Origin: Saccharum officinarum
Lineage: Eukaryota; Streptophyta; Magnoliopsida; Poales; Poaceae
DNA: 64,000 nucleotides
Direction of reading: 5' to 3'
Assembly: GCA_020631735.1 (NCBI GenBank)
Contig: CM036225.1
Coordinates: 66,204,662 to 66,268,661 of the forward strand
The notes under the pieces were generated by a model. It did no database searches and had not been told where the DNA came from. It worked only from the letters and a program-made list of their open reading frames with translations. Every line of letters begins with the position of its first letter. The stretch's first letter is position 1. Shown here one piece after another: positions 33,437 to 43,621 of the stretch. The position numbers and the translations under genes are program-made.

Positions 33437-34827
33437 TGATAACCTAGTGTTCGGCACTTTATCTTTCTTTTTCTGCAATTTACTTTTGGCTTCTAAGCCT
33501 AGCACTAGGAATATGCTCATCATCCAATTTAGTGGTTAGGGAGCACTACTACACTAATTTTAACCGAGGCAGGAAAAAAAAATTAACCGAGGCTGTTTTC
33601 GCAACCGCCTCAGATCAAAGGTCGTGGTAAATGGCCTATTTTCTGAGGCGATTTGCTGCCCGCCTCAGTTAATCAAATAAAAAACAAAAGAAAAAGAAAA
33701 AAACCCATACCTAGCCCTAACCAGGCCTAGATCTAGGCCGCCGCCGTCGGGGGAGCAGCACCTGCTCCGTGCACCGCCGCAGCCAGAGGCGCTCGATCGA
33801 CCACCACAAGACCCCGTCACGTCAGAGAAGCTCGCCGCCCGCTATCGAGATCTAGTTTTCGGCCACCCCCAGCGAGCAAAGGAAGGGAGGGGAGGAGCGC
33901 CGTCGAATCTAGATTCCCCCGCTGCCTTTGACGTCGGATCCGGCCACCATCGCCGCCATATGCTGGATCTGTGAGGGGAATAAGGTGAGGGACGAATCCT
34001 CCATGGATCTGAGATAGGCGAGAGGGTGAGGGCATACCACCGCTGGGCCCATCGCGTCGCACCGCCCGACCTTGCGCGTCCGGTTTGGTCGCGTCACGCC
34101 ACCCGGCCCCGCCGCGTCGCGCTGCCTGGCCTCACGTGTCGTGCCGCCCGCCCCTGTTTCGATGGAGATGGAGAGGGAGAGGTGAGTTAAGGAGAGAGAA
34201 GGGGAGTGAGGTGTTGGGATGAGGGAGTCACAGCGCTAGGCGAGTGAGTAGCGTGGAGGTGAGGCAGTCGTGGCACTAGGGAGCTGATGGGAGAGGAGGG
34301 AGTCACGACGTGGAGATGGGCTTGAGGAGAGGAGTGCGGCTGAGTGCGGTGAGGCTGAAAACCCTAGTCTCTTGTATATATGTGTGACCTCGGAACTGGG
34401 CCTCTTTGGGTGGCAGGCTAGGCCTAATTTACTGAGGCGGTTGGAGTTATAATGTCCACCTTGGTTAATGATTTACCGAGGCAGTTACGTTAGGGTGCCC
34501 GGCGGGCATTTTAAGGTTGCCCACCTCGGTTAATCAATTTTGCGAGGCGGTTGTTGTAACTGCCTCGGTTAATAAAAAAATGACTGCCTCGGTTATGGTT
34601 GAATTTCCTGCCTGCCTCAGAGGGTGTTTTCAAAAGGTCGCGGTAAATCTTTTTTGTAGTAGTGGAGATATGCCGAGAAGGTAGAAAGTAGAGAGGGCGT
34701 CTGCCTATAAAAGCAGGGGCGGTACCCTTGTAAGATAAGCTATTGCATTTCAATTCCAACATGCGGCCTATGGCCAAGCTGCCCTCTGGACTTTCTCCAA
34801 TCTGAATCTGAGATCCATTAGAGCCAA
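33437..34827 (+). repeat. 3' LTR of the copia element, split by CACTA
   Basis: LTR sequence at 33437-33543 and 34665-34827 together matches the 5' LTR; the break carries a CACTA element. TATAAAAG recurs at about 34706. Confidence 0.87.
33544..34664. mobile_element. Non-autonomous CACTA transposon
   Basis: 1121 bp, beginning CACTACTACA and ending TGTAGTAGTG, with the 3-bp TSD GAG (33541-33543 and 34665-34667): the En/Spm hallmark. Subterminal zones hold many aaccgaggc / gcctcggtt copies in both orientations, the kind of site CACTA transposases bind. The GC-rich centre (33720-34340) has no transposase; its source is unknown. It lies inside a copia LTR whose sequence continues on both sides. 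Confidence 0.9.
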
Positions 34828-34831
34828 CACA

Positions 34832-37381
34832 AGTCTATCAGGCATGGGCATATGCTCTTGCCAAGCGCTTTCTTCTTAAAAGGAGTGACAAACAGTGTAA
34901 TTACTTATATTGGGTTTAATTAGTAATTACTTATCTTGAGACAAATTAGTAATTGGTCTTCATCTCAATCCCCTATTTTTATTTTCCCCCACAAATGTAT
35001 TTACATACACATGTTCCCATTTGCAGCTTGCCAGTTTCTAAGTCACTTTCAGGAATCATATGATGGTATAAGATGCACAGTTGTACAAGCATCTTATCAG
35101 TTAATAAATGTAGCTCGCTAACAACTGTGCATGAGGAGCAATGGTTAATAATATATGTTCTCCAATAGCTGAATTGTTAAACAAGATGTGGAACGGGTGG
35201 TTGAGCAACACATATTGAGTTAGCGTTTTACTCAGATTTGAGAATTTAGACTATGGTTTCAAAAGAAGAGCTCTGTGTGTATCTTGTGAGATAACATTTT
35301 TATGCAGATGCAAGTACATGTAGAGGAAGGCATGAAGCAAAGAGATATTTATCAGAAATGTGTCAGCATCCTTATCAGTAGGATTCTTATGTCACAAGTT
35401 TGAGAGGACATGATGCAACCATTATTTTAGCAAATTATGGTCCAGGCGTAAAAACATTTAAAATTTTATTTATAAAGCCTGGCGCTATTTCTTGTTCTTT
35501 CAAGGATTCTGCAATGAAGGTGTGTTTGGCATAAATCATTTGATTTGTGCTGGCACAGTGACACTTGCTCCTATCTCGTTCTTTCAAATAAGTTGATTTT
35601 TTTTATTTAACTCATCCATTTGGCTCACTATGGTAGCATGGTTCTACACCTTGTCTATTGCGCCGCTGCGGCAAGGGCTGTAACTTGTATTTTGTAAAAA
35701 AACACACTCATTTTTATTTTAAATGAAAGGCAGAGCTCCAGCCATTTTACTTAAAAAAAATATGGCGGTGTGGCTGTTTGTAAGAGCATTAAAGATTGGG
35801 CCAAAGCATGGCAAAGTTCAGGTCACACCTTGCTCCTATCTTGAATTATTAGATGATATGTTCATGATCCCTTAAGTATGGCTCTCTGAACCGTTTTTAT
35901 ATAGTGCAATACAATGATTTTTGCAAGAAAACTTGAATTATTGCAATACTGCTACCAGCTCATTAGTAGGTAGTGTCTTTGGTACATCTATAGATTAGCA
36001 TTTGGTACTGGTAAAAATTTTCGTCACTCAAATTTCTGTTTTTTGTATTCATTGTAGTTTTTAGCATAGTGTTTTCTTGCAAGTGGAAATTAATGATATG
36101 ATATTGACAAGTACATACTAAAACAAAATCTTAATAAGAGTCAAGGGATAGAGGTTGTGTAGGTCTAAGATATCAGGTTAACCAACTTTTTTGTTTGCCT
36201 TTCAATGTTTCAATGTCGATATGTGTTATTGCACTACTTGATTCACTCTTCTGTACAGAGCATCAGCTGTAGGCTGAAGCAGGTGAACATCAATCTCAGC
36301 AACCTGCAAAATTCTGTGATAAGTTAAACCAGCAAAGATGTCAGTTGTGCAATTTTTGTTGGAATCTTTTGTTCAATCTTCTGTACCATTGTTGGTAGAA
36401 GTAAATGATTATTGGTAGAAGTGATGAATGCTTGTTGGTAGAAGCAAATAATTATCTGTAAAAGTAACAAAGGACTTTGAATCATAACGGATTTTGAATC
36501 GTGATACAGAATGAATTGTGGTTATGTATGATGTTGATCCAGATCAAGAACATTTTTCTTTATATGATATTTATTGTCATATTCATTGTTTGTACCAAAA
36601 TGTGCTTGTCTCCCAAAATCATATTGCTTGGTTCTTATCTTGGTTAATATTTCTCTTTCTTATTCTTTTAAATCCAAACCATGAATCTTTCATATGGAGC
36701 ATAATTGTATTGTTCAAAACCTTGCTGGATTTTGCGTTCAAATGGTTCCTTCCTATGTTTTATGAAAAAAAACATTGTTTGGTAAGAATAAATGTGATTT
36801 CCCTCAAATCATTATTCTTTCAAATAAATAGTGTTTCATTAAATAAAATGCTCATTAAGGTATATTGATATATTTTTGCCTGCCATTAATAGTTTGTCAA
36901 AATTTACAAACTGTTTATGCAGAGCAAAAAAAATTCAGACACCAACCAACCCTTTTTCTCATATGCTTGCTAAAATGTGATTGAATTACTATATTTTGTT
37001 AATGCTCAATGAAAATAGAATGCTCACTAACTTATTCTTCCTGCCTGTCATTAAGAGTTTTTCAAACTTTTTATGCAGTGCTAAAAAATGCTGACACCAA
37101 CCAACCTTTTTCTTTTTCATATGCATTCTAAATCGAGTGAATGAATTTCCATATTTAGTTATGTGTGTGTAATCTTCCTGAATATGTTTTTATTGTAAAA
37201 CTTGTGCTGGTGCTTGAGTGAAGAACCTCATTTTGAATCTGATTAAATCACTCGCTGCATGTTCGAGAAAAAATCTGATTAGATAAAACCAAGGACTCCT
37301 TTGTGCTCAGGCAATAAGTTGAATATAGCAATATTTGGTCCCAAACATTATCTCTAGCTACTCCATAGTGATCATTACATT
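34832..37381. other. AT-rich intergenic sequence
   Basis: No gene I can name. A short frame at 35020-35118 follows a good acceptor (catttgcag) and could be an exon of an unrecognised gene. Tandem degenerate repeats occur at 36395-36450 (ttggtagaagtaaa units) and 36843-37165 (two ~150-bp copies). The plus frame at 36518-36868 (116 codons) is AT-rich and looks like chance. Confidence 0.45.
36843..37165. repeat. Diverged ~160-bp tandem duplication
   Basis: Two copies (about 36843-37005 and 37014-37165) share aaatgctcat/actcac, cctgcc(a/t)gtcattaa, tttttatgcag and gacaccaaccaacc blocks in the same order, with indels. Confidence 0.7.
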
Positions 37382-37386
37382 ATATT

Positions 37387-40220
37387 TGTAGCACCTGATT
37401 TTAAGAACAAAACCAAATACACACCACATGTGAGTTCAGAAAGTCAAATCACACATATGGCCATAAATAAGGGTAATATCAAAAGACAAATGCTTAATTA
37501 CATAATGTATTAGTACAAAGAATATAACCTTAATTAGTAGACAACGGAAAGACACTCTGTTCTTCAGGTGAAGGCTCCAAAACCACAGGGACTACTGACT
37601 GGTTGATCACAAGCCTAACTGGTGTGGTCGAAATAACAAGAGTGAGCACATATCGTACTCAACAAATATAACATAGGGTTCATGAGGCTCAAAAGGTTTG
37701 ACATGGGTTTTCTACAATAGCTTTTAGTGAGTCATCTTTTAGCAATTGAGTAGCAACAAGTTTACAATAAACCCAAATAACCTCATGATCATGTAAATGA
37801 GATTAATGTATAGTAAGAAACAATAATCATTAGTGAGCATCAATATCCTCAGTATTAACATTATCATCAGTGTTCATCATTTATTCTGTAAGGGTCCAAG
37901 ACCGCTCATGACCGTGAGCACGGCTGATATACCAGTTTTAAGACAATCTGCAGAGTTTGTACATCTTTACCCATGAGTCATGATTTGCCCTTTCGCCCGA
38001 GGTGGCAAGCCTCTTAACCCACTACCAAGGAAGGTCGGCAGGGTTCACTATGAAGTCTTTCAAAAGACTCTGCCTAACAAATTAGTGACCACCAAAGAAA
38101 GAGCTAGGCGAATGGAGGCCCTCTAACAAAGTGGCACACTTCACACAGGCTATACACACTCTGAGAAACAAGAAGCCATTCTTATACCGAGGCTTTCCTT
38201 AATGCTTTTCGGTAACCACTAATAAGCTAGAAAATGTTCCCATGCTTGATTAAAACCAAAGCCATATAGCACTTATGGTTGTACTGTAAGTCCCAGATGA
38301 TCGCTTACAAATAAGTCCTTAAGGAGATAAATCTAAAGCACCATAAAAATAATGCTCTAGCCCCCTTTCCAAGTTGCTAAAAATAATATTTTAATATTTA
38401 TTGCATATACCATTAGTCAAGTCACAGATCATGGAATACTACCCAATGCATAATTCCCAAGGTGACAAGGAAACATGATATCAATAGCTATGATATATTT
38501 CTACGGGTATCAAAGTAGACACATGCATATGATTAAAGTGATTAAGGTGAATAGGACAAGGATGATCCCCATACTATACTTGTCTTAAACTGAGATCCTT
38601 CTTCTGTAGATTCGTAACCTCCGAAGAACTGCTTCTTGATCACCACGTAAATCTCACTGATTGGACATGATTATAAAGCACCACACAAGCATCCATACAA
38701 TCATACACCAAGAAAACAATAGAACTAAATTTGAACAGTACACCAAACAATAAAGAGGTTTGAGAACTAATCTATGCATTGCTACGAGCACACAGACGCG
38801 AAAAGCATTCTAATCGGAGCTATAGTGAAAAAGAAACGACCAATGTAGATTTACTTCATAAGAGTAAAAAGGCTATATGCTTGGTTTATTTTACTTACAA
38901 AACCATATGAAGAATATTAATTTAGTCAATTTACATTTTTATTGAAAAGTAGAGTTAAAGCTAGTAAGCTACTAGCCATATTTTATTTGCAAACGCATCT
39001 CATAATATTTGTTATTAAACTTTACTTTGCAAAAGGAATAAACATGTGAGAGCATATATTCAAATTTAATATGCATGTTTAAACTAAGCAACCTTATAAT
39101 TTAAAAGCATGTATACAAGCATCACAAGTCATTTGAAACGAGGTCAAAAGAAAGATGATACAAGCTTTTAAAAGTAGAAGAGATTTATTTGTAAAGAAAA
39201 CTAAACTATAGCCTAATTAATTATATTCTAATAAAACAACTGTGTTGAAATTTTATGTATTCACAATTAAATGTTGAATTGCTATTGCAAGGATGATGTA
39301 TGCGTTATATCAGCAAAGTATTTAGCCGATTAAATAGTGCGGCATACTGTTATCACTGCAAGATGCATCTGATGTGATCACGTGCTTTCTCAGTCCTGCA
39401 TGAACTGCAGATGGAAGGAGCAGAGTTTCTCACCCATGGCAGAGAAGCGGTGGATCGACGGTGATGGCCGGACTTGGAGCAAAAGACGGCGTAGTAGAAA
39501 AGGAGAAAATCTAGTTTACTACCTAGAGATTCCCAAACTAGGGGCCTGGGGCTCTGCTTATGGTAGTTCTGATGTGCTTTGCCTAAGGGATATATATATA
39601 TAGAGAGAGAGAGAAAGACTCTCTACCTTCACATCAACTAGCAATATGGTACTAATTAATGTTGCACCATCCACCTTCACGAATAGACCTAAATAATCAT
39701 TTAACCCCATTAGTAAATAAAGGCACGGGCCTTTGAGAGTCGGTGGAAAATTGAGCTTAGATTTTTCTAATTTTTGAAATTAATTAACATCATGAAATAA
39801 AAATAATTCTAGAAAGTCTAGAATTACCATTTATATCACGAAAAATGCTCCGAAGCTTAGAAAAATCCCTGGAGATAAATTGAAAGACGAGGAACTTAGA
39901 GCAAATATTTTGAGCTCAAGAAAAGAATATTGGGAACTCGGAACATAAAGATTAAGGTTAAGGAGGTAAGAATTAAATTCCAGAAAGAAGCTAAAAAATT
40001 TCAAGAGATAGATATTCGTCCCCTAAACGTATTAAAAAAATATTTTGCACATAGAAACACAAGGTGCGACCGGCATGAATGCAACAAACATGTTTCTACC
40101 TTAAGATAAATTTTAATTTAATGAAAATTGATTATTTCCCTCTGTTTTCATGAGCACAAAAATACATATTTAAAACATTTTAACACTATTTCAAAAAAGG
40201 CCAAAATTTAGGGTGTTACA
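37387..40220 (-). mobile_element. 2.8-kb solo LTR, probably gypsy
   Basis: Ends TGTAGCACCT...GGTGTTACA with 5-bp TSD ATATT on both sides (37382-37386 and 40221-40225). Read on the minus strand it starts TGTAACACCCTAAATTTTGG, like the element at 28669 (TGTGACACCCTAGTTTTTAAG), so both may come from related long-LTR families. There are no retrotransposon genes inside. A (TA)n/(GA)n microsatellite lies at 39590-39617. The open frame at 39382-39603 resembles no known protein. Confidence 0.72.
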
Positions 40221-40550
40221 ATATTCTTGTTAACCAACTCAAGTATTATTAATAAATTATTGTCCCAGTGCAAATATACCATCAAGGGTTTATTAAGGCT
40301 ATTTGTAGTTATATATAGCAAAATTTTATAGGTTTTACATAATCTTTTGTCAAGAGTATTTCTTACTTCTTTCTTTTATATGTTTACTAAACGATGTTTA
40401 TTGTCCACATCTTAAAAAAGTAGACATTTCTTTGATCATATAGGCAATATATATATAAATTTTACCAAGCCAGCCAGAAACATTGACTTAGAGAAAAAAC
40501 AAAAATTAGGAGTTTATGACTTAGAGGAGATATTTACATTGGCCAACTAA

Positions 40551-41087
40551 GGTTGTCCGCACCGGCACCCGCCAAACGGCCCTGCAGGAAAACTTAGCGG
40601 ATCCAACAGCTGCAGCGGCGTACGTTAAACGGTTCGCTGCGATCCTGGACGCCGGTCGATCCGCTAAATCTGGCGGAGGTAGCGCACGTCCGCTAAACGC
40701 GCATGCACGGGAGGAGAAAGGGTCCGTGGGAGAGAGTGGAGAGAGGTGACGCCAGGCCCCACTTTTTCAACTACCTAAATAATATTATAACTCACAAACC
40801 AAAAAACCAAATTAAATTCTGATTGCACCATTAAATTAGTTTCTATAAATTCTTCAAAACAAGATCTCACATGGATATATTTAGATATACAAGATCTCAC
40901 ATGGATATATTTAGATAAAATTTATAGAGGATAACAGGTGGGGCCGCTATTTGGAGTTAGTATAGAGTACGAGATATAGAGGATGGATGAGTGCGAGAGA
41001 AAGTGATATAGAGGAGAGAATCTTGATGACCAGGATGCAATATTCTTTTTAGAGGATAGATATAGTGGATGATGAGTGCGGATAGCC
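40551..41087. mobile_element. PIF/Harbinger-type MITE, copy B
   Basis: 537 bp with TSD TAA (40548-40550 and 41088-41090) and inverted ends GGTTGTCCGCAC and, from the right, GGCTATCCGCAC. It shares its right two thirds with the 9299-9688 MITE. A 29-bp internal block ending catggatatatttagata is duplicated in tandem (40862-40918). The GC-rich left 150 bp has only weak counterpart in copy A. Confidence 0.82.
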
Positions 41088-41369
41088 TAAAAGCTTATGA
41101 AAGATTGCTCCTCAACGCTCATCACACAAACGAACAACTACTTTATTTTTTCCAGGAGCAAAGATGAAAATAAAGTTAGGTGTGTACTTCATTTTTTATG
41201 AAGTGCATACCCGCAGATCCATGAAGCACACCATATATGCCTGCCACGGTACATTGCTATATGTCAACCGTCCCAAAAGTCGTCTCATGCATTGCTATAT
41301 GGGATTTTTGATGATATGAAGGAGAAAGAGGAAGGTGAGTGTCGGGCCCCTACTGTAGGGTACACTATG

Positions 41370-42640
41370 CACCAGATATCAGTCCCTGGATCACTAGCTG
41401 ATACATACATATCAAACAAGATTGATATAAAAAATGGTATATATATGAAATGTAGTTGATACATACATTTCAACTACACTTTGCCAACACTTTGTCAAAT
41501 ACAGAAATGGTATATATATAAAATGTAGATCTTGATTAGTGGAACAAACTTTGTATTCATGACTTTTCCAGTCGAGACCATCCAGGGTTCCAAAAACCAG
41601 CGTTTGGCTATGAATTCTTTCAAAATTCAAAATTGAGTGGTTCAAACTTTTACAAATGAAAAGTTGACCATTATATCAAATGTAGGTCTTTATGAGTGGA
41701 ACAAACTTTGTATTCATGAGTTTTCCATTCGAGACCATCCCGGGTTCGGTCAAAGTGTGTGTTTCTAAAAACCAATGTTTTGACTCTGGTCAAACTTGGT
41801 CAAATGACCTATTTGATGACTTCAAATGAAAAACTTTTGAATACCAAGTTGTTAGAGCTCATCAAGATCTACATTTCATACATGGACCATATTTTCATCT
41901 GGATAAATTTTAGCAAGTCTCAGGCATATGTTTTCAAAATCGAAGACGGGTTTTGGTCAGACTTGGTCAAATGATAGACTAAATGACTTGAAATAAAAAA
42001 CTTTGGAATACCAAGTTGTTAGAGCTCATCAAGATCTAAACTTTTTATATAGACCATTTTTTCTATTTGAAAAAGTTTAAATAAACAATACTCACCAAAG
42101 CTTGAATCTCACACAAACTAAATGAAACTATATATGGGAATTGTGGATTTTTAACTACACTTTGCCAACACTTTGTCAAATGCAAAAATGGTCTATGTAT
42201 GAAATGTAGATCTTGATGAGTGGAACAAACTTTGTATTCATGACTTTTCAAGTCGACACCATCCAGGGTTTCGAAAACCGACGTGTATCTCTAAAAATTT
42301 TAAATTTTCAAATTTAGACAATTAATGTCGCGCATTTGGATAATTATTATTGAAGAAACAAAAGTATAACGTCCAAATGACCCAAAAACAAATTTTCTGT
42401 CGAAAGCCAACAATTTTATATATTTTAATTATCCATTATATTTTTGCATTAACACAATATTCATTATAAATAACATTTATTTTGGATAATATGAAATATT
42501 TGAAAAAAATAGTGTTTACAATTTATGTAATGCACAATAGAGTCAAACTAAACTAATATGTATTTTTGAAAAAATTTATGTTAAATATTTAATTTACTAT
42601 GCATTTAGAAAGATGAAAGGAAAAAGGTGAAAAATAAAAT
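41370..42640. repeat. Left interior of CACTA element, internal repeats
   Basis: Non-coding, with a module gtggaacaaactttgtattc...gagaccatcc repeated three times (about 41539, 41696 and 42220) and ataccaagttgttagagctc repeated twice (about 41848 and 42009). Such arrays are typical near the ends of large grass CACTA elements. A weak candidate left terminus is CACTATGCACC at 41369, but its flank does not match the TTA after the right end, so the true left end is undetermined. Confidence 0.55.
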
Positions 42641-42641
42641 T

Positions 42642-42681
42642 CACCAAATTCTGGCGCCTAAACAGGCGCCAGAATTTGGTG
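42642..42681. repeat. Perfect 18-bp hairpin
   Basis: Arms 42642-42659 and 42664-42681 (CACCAAATTCTGGCGCCT and its exact complement) around the 4-base loop aaac. It lies just outside the left ctttagtccc repeats of the CACTA element. Confidence 0.95.
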
Positions 42682-42756
42682 GAGGGACCTTTAGTCCCCG
42701 GCCTGGCCACCGTCCGGGACTAAAAGGGGCTTTAGTCCCGGTTCCAGCCACGAACC

Positions 42757-42763
42757 TATAAAG
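42757..42763 (+). promoter_or_regulatory. TATA box for the CACTA gene
   Basis: TATAAAG directly after the last left subterminal repeat, followed by a C/T-rich, GC-rich leader. It is well placed for the gene that begins at 43622 after a 5'-UTR intron whose acceptor (tttttgcag) ends two bases before the ATG. Confidence 0.55.
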
Positions 42764-43004
42764 CCTCGTCTTCTTCCTCCCCCTCCCCACCCGCGCGTAG
42801 ACACACGAACCGCCGCCTCAATCTCGATCTCCCGAGCACCGCCGCGCGCCGCCCTGAGCGTCGCCCAGAGAACCACCGCGCGCCGCCAGGTTCGTCTCCG
42901 CGCGTGTCCGTTGGGCGTTGCTGCTGCCCCAAGGGCGCTGCTGCTGTGCCCCATTGCCGGAGCCGAGCTGCTGCTTCCGGCGCCGCCGCCCGCCTGCGGC
43001 GGAT

Positions 43005-43160
43005 ATATCTATATCTATATATATATGTATATATATCTATATATATATATGTATGTATATATGTATATATCTATATGTATATATGTATAGTATATATGTA
43101 TATATGTATATATATATATGTATATATATGTATATCTATATATATATATATGTATATTTG
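43005..43160. repeat. TA/TG-rich microsatellite
   Basis: Imperfect (TA)n interrupted by TG and TC steps (tatatatgtatatatc...). It lies within the putative 5'-UTR intron of the CACTA gene. Confidence 0.9.
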
Positions 43161-43546
43161 CATCGATTATTCATGAACGATATGTATATTTTCGAAGAAT
43201 TTAAGTTAATATACATGTTGTGTCCATTTTGGAAGCCTCAACCTTAGCACTTAATTGTGCATGATAATTGTGTTGATGTTATCATTTTTAGCCCTTCTTC
43301 ACTCTTCCTCACTACCTGCATATATATATCTAGGAAAACTATTAAACCTGAAATTTGAATAGTTTTTCCATGAGTTAAAATTATCTATTTTAATTAAGAA
43401 ATACAACTTGTGATAGACTTACTTGTTATTAGATGTATTAAGTTAGGAGTTGGTCGATATCGTTGCTGTATGATTACCTTTATCTACACTTATATCCAGA
43501 TGATATCCACTAATATGTGTAAGTCGATCTCTTATGCTTAGTAATG

Positions 43547-43609
43547 CCTAAACCCTAAACTGTAAACCCTAAACCCTAAACCCTAAACTGTAAACCCTAA
43601 ACCCTAAAT
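43547..43609. repeat. Interstitial telomere-like repeats (ccctaaa)n
   Basis: Seven or so ccctaaa units, interrupted twice by ctgtaaa, end 13 bp upstream of the CACTA gene ATG. CCCTAAA is the plant telomere repeat, and short copies also act as telo-box promoter elements. Confidence 0.9.
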
Positions 43610-43621
43610 ATTTTTGCAGAA

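Larger units (their letters stand above)
22290..34827 (+). mobile_element. Decayed Ty1/copia element with three nested insertions
   Basis: Short LTRs (275 bp at 22290-22564; 33437-34827 including an insertion) flanked by CAAG at 22286-22289 and 34828-34831. The primer site, gag, protease, integrase, RT and RNase H follow in copia order on the plus strand, all with many stops and shifts. Removing the MULE (24307-26632), the solo LTR (28669-32717) and the CACTA element (33544-34664) restores an element of roughly 5 kb. It inserted downstream of the TRM1 fragment. Confidence 0.85.

Noticed and set aside
22286..34831. A 5-bp TSD CAAGT for the copia element
   Set aside because: The LTR must start with the T of TGATA, leaving only CAAG as a shared 4-bp flank; reported as such.
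36518..36868. 116-codon plus frame
   Set aside because: AT-rich, Phe/Leu/Ile-rich, no upstream signals; length is possible by chance in a stop-poor stretch.
41369..41379. CACTATGCACC as the left terminus of the 48085 CACTA element
   Set aside because: Only loosely like CACTGCTGCAC, and the flanking gta does not match the TTA after the right end.
42918..43247. 109-codon Tyr/Ile/Met-rich open frame over the TA/TG repeat
   Set aside because: It is a translation of a microsatellite; no protein-like composition and it lies in a likely intron.
43547..43609. True chromosome-end telomere
   Set aside because: Only about 60 bp, interrupted and flanked by unique sequence on both sides.
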